From Sphingomonas sp. Leaf357 (lineage in GTDB: Bacteria; Pseudomonadota; Alphaproteobacteria; Sphingomonadales; Sphingomonadaceae): a stretch of 64,000 nucleotides of DNA. The translations under genes and the position numbers were made by a program. The stretch is taken from the NCBI RefSeq assembly GCF_001423845.1, contig NZ_LMPM01000001.1:2218152-2282151 (forward strand). The letters are read 5' to 3'. Under the pieces are notes generated by a model. The model was not told where the DNA came from and searched no databases. It saw nothing but the letters and a program-made list of their open reading frames with translations. Of this stretch, positions 1 through 8,474 are shown one piece after another. Each line of letters starts with the position of its first letter. Position 1 is the first letter of the stretch.

Positions 1-1593
1 CGTCTCGTCGACCATCTGGCCGATCTCGTCGGCCTTGATCCGGCCGTTGTTGAGCGTGGCGATCATCGTGCCGGAAAGCTTGTCGAGTACGTCGCGCTGG
101 CCGGAAATGACCTGTGCGATCGCCTCGATCGCGTCGTGCGTGCTTTCCGCCGCGGTGACGAGTGCGAGCAGTTCGGGTTTGGCGTCGCTGACCACGCGAC
201 GGCTGCCGGCGATGCGGTCGTCGAGGCGGGCGAGCGCATCGGGCAGGGTCTCGTCGATCTCGCGCGCGGCCGCATCGAGCGCGACGAGCAGATGTTCGGT
301 CGTGTTGATCGTGTTGCGCGCCATGTCATCGCCGGTCTTCAGCGCCTCGGTCATCGCATCGGCCGAGCCGCCGAGCGCGCTGATCGACGCGGCAAGCGTC
401 TGCGTGCGATCGATGCCCTGGCCGTGCAGCGCGTCGAGGCGGCCCGAGACCCGGGTGATGCCGCTGTCGAGCTCGTGGATGATCGCGTCGCTGGCGGTGC
501 GCTGGTCGCTTAACCGGTCGGCGATGCGGTCGATCAGCGATTCGATCGCGGCGATGCGCGTGGACAGCGCCTCGGCGCTGTCATGGCCGACCCGGTCCAG
601 GGCGGCCTGATTGGTGCCGAGCATCGCCAGCATCGCCTCGCCCTGCGCGGCGATGCCCTTGCGCGCTTCGTCCACGGCATCGGCGGTGCGGCCGAGCAGA
701 CCGTCGACCGCATCCGACATCTGGCCGGTGACCTGTTCGAGACGTGCACCGGCCGTCTCGCCGGTCGCCTCCATGCGCGTGATGTGAGCGGCAAGGCGCT
801 GCGCCGCTCCGCTGGCGAGATTGTCCGCCTCGCGACCACGTTCGGCAAGTGCGGACAATTGTGCGTCCAGCGCGGCGGCGTGGGAGGCGGCGGACAGGCC
901 GGTCGCCTCCAGCGACTGGGCGAGGTCGCCGGTTTCCTTGTGCGCGCGCGGCAGTATGGCGGTAAGCACTTCGAGCTTGGCGTGTGCGGCGGCGGCGGCT
1001 TCCGCCAGCGTGCGGGCATGGGCGTCGGTGGCCGTGACCTGATCGGCCAGACCGGTACCGATCGTGGCGAGTCGGCCAGCAGCGCCATCCCCCAGCGCCA
1101 GCAGTGTCGTGACCTGCTCGGCGAGCCGTGCGCGGTTCGCGTCGATGGTTTCCGAAAGCATCGCCACGGTACGCTCTAGGCTGGCAGCCTCCGCGCGCAT
1201 CGCCTGGGCGGTCCTGCCGAACCGGCGCGCTTCCGCCGTGCTGGTTCGGAGCGAGAGCAGCAGCAGGATGCCGATCAGTGCCGGCGGGACGCATAAGGTG
1301 GCGATGAAGCCGGCCAACGCGATCGGCGTGCTGTTGTCGAGCGTCGGCCAGGCAAAATACAGCGCGCCACCGATCCAGCCAAACGAGACCAAGCCGCCCA
1401 GGATCGGCAGGATCAAACCGGTCCAGCTGGAGGATTCGTAGTGATCAATCATCTCGACATCGTATCTGGCGGGGGCGGGCGAGGGTGCGGCGTCTTCAGG
1501 CTCGCCAAGATGTTCCAGCAGCAGTTCGTCGTCCTCCGGCAAAGCATCCGACCGGTCGGATCTGAAATCGACGATGCGAGAACCCCCGTTCAT
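1..1593 (-). CDS. Membrane-anchored coiled-coil protein, MCP-like (3' end outside window)
   Basis: The frame is open from the ATG at 1593 to the window edge, giving 531 codons with no stop, so the gene is truncated by the window. An acidic, proline-rich N-terminal tail of about 55 residues precedes two hydrophobic segments at about residues 55-75 and 85-110. A very long Ala/Glu/Thr-rich helical region follows, with many heptad-like Leu/Ala positions. This resembles the cytoplasmic part of a chemoreceptor or an apolipoprotein-like coiled coil, but the conserved chemoreceptor signalling tip is not visible in the part present. It is divergent from the Hpt-like gene at 1691. Its function is unknown; a scaffold or envelope-spanning structural role is a guess. 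Confidence 0.75.
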   Translation of the reverse strand, partial: MNGGSRIVDFRSDRSDALPEDDELLLEHLGEPEDAAPSPAPARYDVEMIDHYESSSWTGLILPILGGLVSFGWIGGALYFAWPTLDNSTPIALAGFIATLCVPPALIGILLLLSLRTSTAEARRFGRTAQAMRAEAASLERTVAMLSETIDANRARLAEQVTTLLALGDGAAGRLATIGTGLADQVTATDAHARTLAEAAAAAHAKLEVLTAILPRAHKETGDLAQSLEATGLSAASHAAALDAQLSALAERGREADNLASGAAQRLAAHITRMEATGETAGARLEQVTGQMSDAVDGLLGRTADAVDEARKGIAAQGEAMLAMLGTNQAALDRVGHDSAEALSTRIAAIESLIDRIADRLSDQRTASDAIIHELDSGITRVSGRLDALHGQGIDRTQTLAASISALGGSADAMTEALKTGDDMARNTINTTEHLLVALDAAAREIDETLPDALARLDDRIAGSRRVVSDAKPELLALVTAAESTHDAIEAIAQVISGQRDVLDKLSGTMIATLNNGRIKADEIGQMVDET

Positions 1594-1690
1594 CCCCACC
1601 GTTTACCATGAATCGTCGGACAAGGAAGCGAATAGCGAAACTTCGAATTAAGGGATGGGGCATTAAGAGATCGGCCGTGAGGAATGTTGG

Positions 1691-1984
1691 ATGGCTTATG
1701 ATCCCGGTGCAATCGATGCGGCCCTGGCGGCGGCGGTGGGCGACGAACCCGCGCTGATCGCGGAACTGCGCGGCGCGTTTCTTGAGAGCGTGCGGCGTGG
1801 GCTCGAAGGCCTGGAGGCCGCGCAGGGTGACGATCACTGGCAGGCCGCCGCCGCGCGGCTGAAGGGGCTTGCGGCGAGTTTCGGCGCGGTCCGGCTGATG
1901 GCGCTGGCGACCGAGGCCGCGAATGCGCCGGCGCAGGATGTCGGCGTGCTGAAGAGACTGAAGCGCGCGGTGGAGCGGCTCTAG
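1691..1984 (+). CDS. Hpt-like four-helix protein lacking the phosphorylatable histidine
   Basis: A 97-residue, wholly helical protein. Residues 55-66 match the core Hpt motif (HxLKGxxxxxGA) as ARLKGLAASFGA, but the histidine position is Ala55. Histidine phosphotransfer domains relay phosphate between response regulators, and without that His this one cannot do so in the usual way. His49 lies six residues away but is off-register. A GAGG element sits about 8 bases before the ATG. The next gene starts about 65 bases downstream on the same strand. It may be a phosphate-independent binding partner of a response regulator or kinase. Confidence 0.7.
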   Translation: MAYDPGAIDAALAAAVGDEPALIAELRGAFLESVRRGLEGLEAAQGDDHWQAAAARLKGLAASFGAVRLMALATEAANAPAQDVGVLKRLKRAVERL

Positions 1985-2049
1985 CCTCCGTCCGGGGCGA
2001 TCAACCCGGCCTTTGCCAATCGCCGCACGACCGCCTAACACCCGCCGCC

Positions 2050-3231
2050 ATGCTGGCTGGACTGATTTTCGCGACCGACGATGCCGATGACCGGCCGGGC
2101 ATGCTGGCGGCGACGCTGCCGTTCGGCGGGCTGACGCTGATCGAGTTTCAGGCGCGGCTGTTGGTATCGGCAGGCGTAAGCCAGGTGATCGTGGTGGTCG
2201 CGCGGCTGACGCCCGAACTTCTCGGCGCGATCGCGCGGATCGGGCGGCGTGGAGCGTCGGTGGATGTCGTGCGAACGGCGACCGAGGCGGCGGAGAAGTT
2301 GCATCCGCTTGCGCGCGTTCTGGTGGTGGCGGACGGGTTGGTCACGACCAGCGACGTGATGGCGGTGATGGCCGAGGATGGCGGCGATGCGCTGCTCACC
2401 GTGTCCGATCGCGATGCGTCTCCCGGGTTCGAGCGGGTCGGTTCGGAAACCGCGTGGGCGGGGCTGGCGCGGCTGGAGGCGAAGCGGATCGCCGAAGTGG
2501 CGGCGATGCCGAAGGATTACGATTTCCAGTCGACCCTGTTGCGGGTTGCGGCGCAGGCGCGGGCACGGCATATCGCATTGCTGCCCGGCACGGCGGGCGG
2601 GGCGCATGGCATCGAGCGCGACTCGCGCACCCTGGCCGAGCGCGGCAACGTCATTCTCGCCGCTCTGGTCTCGAAGCCCCTGGTGTGGGCGGACCGCTAT
2701 ATCCTCGCTCCGCTGGCGCGGCTGGCGCTGCCGCTATTGATGGCGCGGGTCGTGCCGAGTTGGGCGGTGTGCGCGGCGGGCGTTGTCCTGGGGCTGGCGG
2801 CGCTGGCGGCAATCCTGTTCGGGCTGAGCTGGGGCGGCGTGCTCCTGGCGATCGTGGCGAGCCTGGCGTTCACGATCGGCTCCGCGCTGGCGTGGCTGCG
2901 CGACGAGGAACCGCTGGCGCGGTTCCAGACGGCCGCGATTCCCGGAGTGGCAGCATTGTCGGCCTTACTGATCGGGCACGTCACGAGTGTCGCGCAAGGC
3001 ACGGCGACCGGCTGGACCCTGGCGATCGCGCTGGTCGTGGCGGCTATGCTGATCGAACGGGCGGCGGGCGCGGGTGTGCGGCGACGCTGGTGGGGCAGTC
3101 CGGTCGCGTACCTGCTGACGATCCTGCCGTTCGTTGCGACCGGCCTGCCACTGATCGCCTTGGCGGCGGCAGCGCTATACGCCACCGTCACGCTATCAGC
3201 CGCGATCGAGAGCATTCGCGAAAAGCCTTAG
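2050..3231 (+). CDS. Nucleotidyltransferase-like / degenerate CDP-alcohol transferase-like membrane protein
   Basis: A 393-residue protein. Residues 1-200 look like a sugar-nucleotidyltransferase Rossmann domain, with an early Gly-rich PFGG...TLIEFQ stretch and an AGV..VIVVV strand. From about residue 209 a KP..ADR....P motif leads into five or six hydrophobic helices. That order resembles fused cytidylyltransferase/CDP-alcohol phosphotransferase enzymes such as those making di-myo-inositol phosphate. However, the CDP-alcohol transferase signature (DGxxAR...GxxxDxxxD) is absent; the first loop reads LAWLRDEEPLARF instead. The N-terminal domain also lacks a clear G-x-G-T/S-R-M signature. I infer a pseudo-enzyme or a very divergent enzyme; substrate unknown. 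Confidence 0.55.
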   Translation: MLAGLIFATDDADDRPGMLAATLPFGGLTLIEFQARLLVSAGVSQVIVVVARLTPELLGAIARIGRRGASVDVVRTATEAAEKLHPLARVLVVADGLVTTSDVMAVMAEDGGDALLTVSDRDASPGFERVGSETAWAGLARLEAKRIAEVAAMPKDYDFQSTLLRVAAQARARHIALLPGTAGGAHGIERDSRTLAERGNVILAALVSKPLVWADRYILAPLARLALPLLMARVVPSWAVCAAGVVLGLAALAAILFGLSWGGVLLAIVASLAFTIGSALAWLRDEEPLARFQTAAIPGVAALSALLIGHVTSVAQGTATGWTLAIALVVAAMLIERAAGAGVRRRWWGSPVAYLLTILPFVATGLPLIALAAAALYATVTLSAAIESIREKP

Positions 3232-3243
3232 TCTGGTTTTAAC
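3228..3243 (+). promoter_or_regulatory. Candidate CtrA box (one mismatch)
   Basis: TTAG-N7-TTAAC, one base from the CtrA consensus TTAA-N7-TTAAC. It overlaps the stop codon of the preceding gene and ends 23 bases before the DUF2336 start at 3267. That distance suits activation or repression of a promoter for the DUF2336/kinase pair. Short and AT-rich in a GC-rich genome, so chance matches are uncommon, but it is not proven. Confidence 0.4.
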
Positions 3244-3266
3244 GACAACCGCCTAGACCGGGCGTC

Positions 3267-4406
3267 ATGTCGACAGAAGTTCGCGACCCGGATGATGGAC
3301 CCCTGAAGCGGGCCGACCTGCTGATCGCGCGCGCGGCGGCGGCGGACGAGCGCGCGCATCTGCGGCTGGCGGCAGCGATCGACGATTTCTTCCTGCCCGA
3401 CGATGCTCGGCTCGACGATCGGATGCGTGGCGGTATCGCGGCGGCGCTGACGGCTCTGGTTGCGGGCGTCGAAGGTGCGCTGACCCAGCATGCCGGGCGA
3501 CTGCTCGTCGCGCGCGCCGAACCCGAACTGGCGCTTCGGCTGACCGGCAATCCGGTCTCGGTGCTCGACCGGCTGGTCGCCGCCGGGCTGTTGCGCGATA
3601 GCGAGATGATGCGCGAGTTGATCGCGCGGGTGCGTCAGGACGTGATCGGCGACGCCTTGCCCGCCGCCAGCCCGGCCGAACTGGATGCCCCCAGCCTATT
3701 GACCCGCCTCGCCAATCACGGCGATTCGGTGGTCGCCGGTGCGGCGACCGCGTTGTTCGCGGCGGAAAGTCGCCGGCGTGGCTCGATCGAAGGCGCGATG
3801 CAGACCGATCTGCCGGCCGAGCTGCACCACCGGCTCGTCTGGTGGGTGGCGGCGGCGCTGCGAGAGCGGTGCGAGACGCGGGGCGAGGATCTTGCCCAGG
3901 CCGACCCGACGATCCTAGACCGGGCGCTGGCCGAAGCCGCGGTCCGCAGCCTGGCGGCGCACGACGAAGGCGATCGACTGGAGGCGGCGGCGATGCGGCT
4001 TGCGGTCGCCTATGAGGCCAGCCCGCAGGAGTTGCCGGCCGTATTGGTCGAGGCGCTCGGCGATCGGCGGATCGCTTTGTTCATTGGCGTGTTGTCGCAT
4101 GCGGTGGGTCTGGATTACGAACAGGGGCGCGATATCGTCAGCGATGCGGATGCCGGACGTTTGTGGCTGGTACTGCGCGCGCTGGAGATCGATCGTCAGG
4201 CGATCGCGCGGATCGGACTGGCCTTGTGCGAGGCCGATCCACGTCGTGACCTGGAGGACTTTGCCGATGCGCTCGACGATATCGCCGCAATACCCGCCGA
4301 TCGTGCGCGGGCGGCGTTGGCCCCGTTGAAACTGCATCCGGATTATCGCGCCGCGCTGTCGGCGCTGACTCGCGGCCGCGCTACGGCGCGGGGTCGGCGC
4401 GGGTGA
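3267..4406 (+). CDS. DUF2336 domain protein
   Basis: A 379-residue soluble, helix-rich protein that fits the alphaproteobacterial DUF2336 family, whose members have HEAT-like helical repeats and often sit beside two-component genes. Recognisable features are the Ala/Leu/Arg-rich repeated helices and the central segment GNPVSVLDRLVAAGLL..., typical of the family. No catalytic motif is visible. It overlaps the next gene (PAS kinase-like) by 4 bases (GTGA), implying translational coupling and a shared pathway. It is preceded by a CtrA-like box. The molecular role is not established; a scaffold for the neighbouring kinase-like protein is an inference. Confidence 0.75.
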   Translation: MSTEVRDPDDGPLKRADLLIARAAAADERAHLRLAAAIDDFFLPDDARLDDRMRGGIAAALTALVAGVEGALTQHAGRLLVARAEPELALRLTGNPVSVLDRLVAAGLLRDSEMMRELIARVRQDVIGDALPAASPAELDAPSLLTRLANHGDSVVAGAATALFAAESRRRGSIEGAMQTDLPAELHHRLVWWVAAALRERCETRGEDLAQADPTILDRALAEAAVRSLAAHDEGDRLEAAAMRLAVAYEASPQELPAVLVEALGDRRIALFIGVLSHAVGLDYEQGRDIVSDADAGRLWLVLRALEIDRQAIARIGLALCEADPRRDLEDFADALDDIAAIPADRARAALAPLKLHPDYRAALSALTRGRATARGRRG

Positions 4407-5791
4407 ACGTGGTCGATCCCGGCCTGCCGCCGGTGCGTGGACTGATCGACCCGCAGGGGCGGTTGGTTGAAGCGGAGCAACGCCTGAACGAATTGAACGC
4501 ACGCGCCGGCGGAGCGATCGGCCAGGCGGTCGCGATCCCACAGATCGCGACGCTCTCACGGCTGGCGCAGCGGCTGGGCATCCTTATCTCGCGCGCCGTG
4601 GTGGCCGGAGACGGCGACGGCGATGTGGACCTGTGGGTGAAGGCCGATCCGACGGCACAGGGCGTGCGGCTGGAGATCACCGGCTGGCGGCTGCGAGCGG
4701 CCTGGCGGCCAGGCGCGTCGGACGATGAACGCGACACGGATTTCCTGCGCAGCGGCGCGGATTGGCTGTGGGAATCGGACGCATCGTTGCGTCTGACGTT
4801 CCTGTCGGCGGGCGCGGGCGCGCGTCATGGTTTCGACGTCGACGAGATGCTCGGCAAGCCGCTGACCGGCCTCTTCGCGCTCGGCGAGGACAAGGAAGGA
4901 GCGTTCCCGATCCTCGGCGGGCTCGCGATGCGACAGCGGTTCGACGACCAGCGCGCGACGCTGCGGCCGACCGGGCAGGCCGTGCGGCTCGCGGCGACGC
5001 CGCGCACCGACCGAATGGGCGTATTCGCCGGCTTTGTCGGCGCGGTGCATATGATCGCACCGCAACCGACCCGGTCCGAACCGGCGGCCGGGATCGTCGA
5101 GGCACTGTCGGGCGATTTCGCCGCACGGCTCGATGCGGCCCTGCGCTTTCCACTCGGGCGGATCATCGCCAATGCCGACAGCATCAATGCGCAGTCGGAA
5201 GGCCCGCTACGGCAGGACTATGCCGATTACGCTGCCGACATCGCCAGTGCCGGCCGGCATCTGATGGGGCTGGTCGATGATCTGGTCGATCTGCAGGCGA
5301 TCGAGCGACCCGATTTCACCGTCGCTTCCGAAGCGATCGACCTGGCCGACGTGTCGCGCCGCGCCGCCGGCCTTCTGGGGTTGCGCGCGGGCGAGGCCAG
5401 CGTGCGGATCGACAAGCCGGCACCGGAGGATGCATTGCTTGCGACCGGCGAATTCCGTCGCGCGTTGCAGGTGCTGGTCAACCTGATCGGCAACGCGGTG
5501 CGCTATTCGCCCGAGGGCGGAATGGTGTGGATCCGCACCGAACGCGAGGGCGAGGTGGCGGCGGTGATCGTCGCCGATCAGGGCAAGGGCATCGCGATCG
5601 AGGATCAGGAACGGATCTTCGAGAAGTTCGAGCGCGTCGATGCACGCGAGCCGGGCGGCAACGGGCTGGGCCTGTACATCGCCCGGCGCTTGGCGCGGGC
5701 GATGGGCGGGGACATTACCCTAGACAGCGCGCCGGGGCAGGGCGCGCGGTTCGTGTTCACGCTGCCGTACGGGGCGCCTGCTCGGGCTTAG
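4403..5791 (+). CDS. PAS sensor kinase-like protein with His-to-Ala H-box
   Basis: 462 residues with a GTG start overlapping the DUF2336 stop. Order: N-terminal region, PAS domain at about 112-225, dimerisation/H-box region at about 240-300, HATPase at about 345-460. The ATPase looks intact: N-box NLIGNAVRYSP, G1 ADQGKGI and G2 GNGLGLYIARRLA. The H-box, normally HELRTPL, reads AALRFPL, so the phosphoacceptor histidine is Ala245. No transmembrane segment is evident. It may bind ATP without autophosphorylating, or act as an allosteric partner, as DivL does with Tyr in place of His. Its 3' end overlaps the convergent permease gene by 35 bases. Confidence 0.8.
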   Translation: MNVVDPGLPPVRGLIDPQGRLVEAEQRLNELNARAGGAIGQAVAIPQIATLSRLAQRLGILISRAVVAGDGDGDVDLWVKADPTAQGVRLEITGWRLRAAWRPGASDDERDTDFLRSGADWLWESDASLRLTFLSAGAGARHGFDVDEMLGKPLTGLFALGEDKEGAFPILGGLAMRQRFDDQRATLRPTGQAVRLAATPRTDRMGVFAGFVGAVHMIAPQPTRSEPAAGIVEALSGDFAARLDAALRFPLGRIIANADSINAQSEGPLRQDYADYAADIASAGRHLMGLVDDLVDLQAIERPDFTVASEAIDLADVSRRAAGLLGLRAGEASVRIDKPAPEDALLATGEFRRALQVLVNLIGNAVRYSPEGGMVWIRTEREGEVAAVIVADQGKGIAIEDQERIFEKFERVDAREPGGNGLGLYIARRLARAMGGDITLDSAPGQGARFVFTLPYGAPARA

Positions 5792-6830
5792 CCGGTTCGA
5801 GCCATTCCTGCAGGACCAGCAGCAGGGCGGCCATGATCACCGGGCCGACGAACAGCCCGACCAATCCCAACTCGGCCAGCCCGCCGAACGCGCCGATCAT
5901 CGCCAGCAGGAACGGTAATTCGACCGCGCTGCCGATCACCGAAGGCTGCACGACATTGTCGCCGATCGTCATGACCGTCGCCCCGAACGCGAAGAGCACG
6001 GCGCCCGCGAGGACATGCCCGGTCGAGAGCAGGATCAGGCTGGCGAGGCCGAAGATCAGCCACGCGCCGAACGGGATCAGCGCGAGAATGACCGTGAAGG
6101 TGGCGAACAGCAGAGGCTGGGGCACGCCGGCGACGGCGTAGCCGATGCCGATGATGCCGCCCTCGACCACGGAGACGAGAATGGTGCCATTGACGGTGGC
6201 CCGGACCGCGCCGGTCATTCGGGACAGGAATTCTCCCCCGAAAGCGCCGAACATGCCGATGAAGATCGTGCGCGCCTTCACGGCGATCGTCCGGCCGCTG
6301 GCGAGCAGCGAAACCAAGGCGAGCAAAGTCACCAGGAACAGTGCCGATTCGCGTGCCACCTCGCCGCCGATCGAGCGGGTCCAGCCCAGGATCGATCCCG
6401 CGCTGAGCGTGCCGAGCAGGGCATTGGCCGCCTGCGGGTTGGCGACATGCTCCTGCCAATAGGTGGCCACGCGCGCGCCGATCAGCGGTATGCCGGGCAG
6501 CCATGAGGGAGCGGCGATGCCGAACTGTTGCGCGTGTTTCAGCCAGGCGATCGCGCCGTCGCTTTCCTGTGCCAGCGTGACTGCGGCGAGCGAGAGCGGC
6601 AGGACGACCAGCAATGCGGTGGCCAGGGTGAAGCCGAGCGCGATCGTGCCGGGATGTCGAGGAAAGCGCTTGATGGCGCGGCGATATAGCGGCCATTCGG
6701 CGATCGCGAGGACCGCGGCCCAGGCGATCGGGGTGAGGAATTCGAGCGCCATCCACAAGGCGAGCAAAACGATCGCAATGGTCAGCACGATCTGCCGCTG
6801 GTGAACGCCGTTGGATCGGGGATTGGACAT
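5757..6830 (-). CDS. AI-2E family (PerM-like) permease
   Basis: A 357-residue inner-membrane protein with about eight hydrophobic segments: a pair near the N-terminus, a long soluble stretch, then a C-terminal bundle. The family hallmark near the C-terminus, GDNVVQPSVIG followed by PFLLAMIGAFGGLAELGLVGLFVGPVI, is clear. Members export small molecules or ions (AI-2, Na+ in some); the substrate cannot be read from sequence. The gene is convergent with the PAS kinase-like gene and their 3' ends overlap by 35 bases. Start ATG at 6830. Confidence 0.88.
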   Translation of the reverse strand: MSNPRSNGVHQRQIVLTIAIVLLALWMALEFLTPIAWAAVLAIAEWPLYRRAIKRFPRHPGTIALGFTLATALLVVLPLSLAAVTLAQESDGAIAWLKHAQQFGIAAPSWLPGIPLIGARVATYWQEHVANPQAANALLGTLSAGSILGWTRSIGGEVARESALFLVTLLALVSLLASGRTIAVKARTIFIGMFGAFGGEFLSRMTGAVRATVNGTILVSVVEGGIIGIGYAVAGVPQPLLFATFTVILALIPFGAWLIFGLASLILLSTGHVLAGAVLFAFGATVMTIGDNVVQPSVIGSAVELPFLLAMIGAFGGLAELGLVGLFVGPVIMAALLLVLQEWLEPAKPEQAPRTAA

Positions 6831-6963
6831 GATCAGGTAGCCGCCTTCCGGTGCGGATATTGGCAGATTGTAACCTGTAGCGCACTAAATATGGTTGGCG
6901 CGCAAGGACCTGCCGGCCCGGAGCGGGCCGGGCAGGCAGCGACCGTTTGGACCTTAGTCTATC

Positions 6964-7164
6964 TCAGCGCCGGCGCGACCACCAGATCGCGATCACGCCG
7001 AGCAACGCGAGCAGGGCGCCCTTGACGGCCCATTCGCGCTGATCGAGCATGAAATTGCCCTTGGCCGGCCAGTGCACATAGCCAAGGCCTTGTCCGACCC
7101 ACAACAGTCCCATCGCCACCGCGACGACGCCGACAACCAGGACGAGGATGCGGGTGAAGGGCAT
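6964..7164 (-). CDS. Small two-helix membrane protein following gltA
   Basis: 66 residues: an N-terminal hydrophobic helix (residues 5-25), a short polar loop with HWPAKGNFMLDQREW, a second hydrophobic helix (47-61) and a basic WWSRRR tail, so an inner-membrane hairpin with a positive-inside end. It starts one base after the gltA stop, so it is almost certainly cotranscribed and coupled with citrate synthase. No known family recognised; function unknown. Confidence 0.65.
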   Translation of the reverse strand: MPFTRILVLVVGVVAVAMGLLWVGQGLGYVHWPAKGNFMLDQREWAVKGALLALLGVIAIWWSRRR

Positions 7165-7165
7165 G

Positions 7166-8449
7166 TCAGCGCTTGTCCACGGGGACGTAATCCCGCTGCG
7201 TCGGGCCGGTGTAGAGCTGGCGCGGACGACCGATCTTCTGCTCCGGATCGGCGATCATCTCGTTCCACTGAGCGACCCAGCCAACGGTGCGGGCGAGTGC
7301 GAACAGGGCCGTGAACATGGTGGTCGGGAATCCGATCGCCGAGAGGATTACGCCGGAGTAGAAATCGACGTTGGGAAACAGCTTCTTTTCAATGAAATAG
7401 GGATCGCTGAGCGCCATTTCCTCGAGCTTCAGCGCGACGTCGAACACGGGATCGGTGACACCGAGTTCGCCGAGCACCTCGCGCACGGTTTGCTGCATCA
7501 CGGTCGCGCGGGGATCGTAATTCTTATAGACGCGGTGGCCGAAGCCCATCAGGCGGAACGGATCGTTCTTGTCCTTGGCGCGGGCGATGAATTCCGGAAT
7601 CCGGTCGACCGTGCCGATCTCGCGCAGCATGTTGAGCGCGGCTTCGTTGGCGCCGCCATGCGCCGGACCCCACAGACAGGCGATACCCGCCGCGATGCAG
7701 GCGAACGGATTCGCGCCTGACGAACCGGCGAGACGCACGGTCGAGGTCGAGGCGTTCTGTTCGTGATCGGCGTGCAGGATGAAGATGCGGTCCATCGCCT
7801 TCTCGACGATCGGGTTCACCACATAGGGCTCGGCCGGGACGCCGAAGGTCATGCGCAGGAAGTTGCCGGTGTAGCTGAGCGAATTGTCCGGATAGAGGAA
7901 CGGCTGACCGGTCGAATATTTATACGCCATCGCCGCGATCGTCGGCATCTTGGCGATCAGGCGGTGGCTGGCGATCATGCGCTGCTGCGGATCGGTGATG
8001 TCGGTCGAATCGTGGTAGAAGGCCGACAGCGCGCCGACGACGCCGCACATGATCGCCATCGGATGCGCATCGCGCCGGAAGCCGCGATAGAAGGTCGCGA
8101 GTTGTTCGTGCAGCATCGTGTGGCGGCTGATCGTGTGGCTGAACGTGTCCAGCTCGTCCTTCGACGGCAGTTCGCCGTTCAAAAGGAGGTAGCTGACCTC
8201 CATGAAGCTGGAATCCTCGGCGAGCTGGCCGATCGGATAGCCGCGATGCAGCAGCACGCCTTCGTCACCGTCGATATAGGTGATCGCCGAATCGCACGAA
8301 GCGGTGGACGTGAAGCCCGGATCGTAGGTGAACTTGCCGGTCTGGGCATAGAGTTTGCGGATGTCGATCACGTCCGGCCCGACGGTGCCCGACAGGACGG
8401 CGCTTTCGATTTCCTTGCCGCCGACGCTCAGCTTTGCGGTCTCGCTCAT
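7166..8449 (-). CDS. gltA: Citrate synthase (type II)
   Basis: A 427-residue cytoplasmic enzyme condensing acetyl-CoA and oxaloacetate to citrate at the entry to the TCA cycle. The length and an N-terminal beta-rich domain fit the hexameric, NADH-sensitive type of Gram-negative bacteria. Active-site segments are visible: HADHEQNAS (His), GPAHGGANE (His), [13 protein letters not shown] and [10 protein letters not shown] (Asp). It lies 25 bases downstream of gltX on the same strand and one base upstream of a small membrane protein, so a gltX-gltA-small-protein operon is likely. Confidence 0.97.
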   Translation of the reverse strand: MSETAKLSVGGKEIESAVLSGTVGPDVIDIRKLYAQTGKFTYDPGFTSTASCDSAITYIDGDEGVLLHRGYPIGQLAEDSSFMEVSYLLLNGELPSKDELDTFSHTISRHTMLHEQLATFYRGFRRDAHPMAIMCGVVGALSAFYHDSTDITDPQQRMIASHRLIAKMPTIAAMAYKYSTGQPFLYPDNSLSYTGNFLRMTFGVPAEPYVVNPIVEKAMDRIFILHADHEQNASTSTVRLAGSSGANPFACIAAGIACLWGPAHGGANEAALNMLREIGTVDRIPEFIARAKDKNDPFRLMGFGHRVYKNYDPRATVMQQTVREVLGELGVTDPVFDVALKLEEMALSDPYFIEKKLFPNVDFYSGVILSAIGFPTTMFTALFALARTVGWVAQWNEMIADPEQKIGRPRQLYTGPTQRDYVPVDKR

Positions 8450-8474
8450 ACTACGTCCTTTTCTCGTAGCCCGT

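Noticed and set aside
1600..1690. TTAA...TTAA pair upstream of the Hpt-like gene as a CtrA box
   Set aside because: The two TTAA are separated by about 11 bases, not 7.
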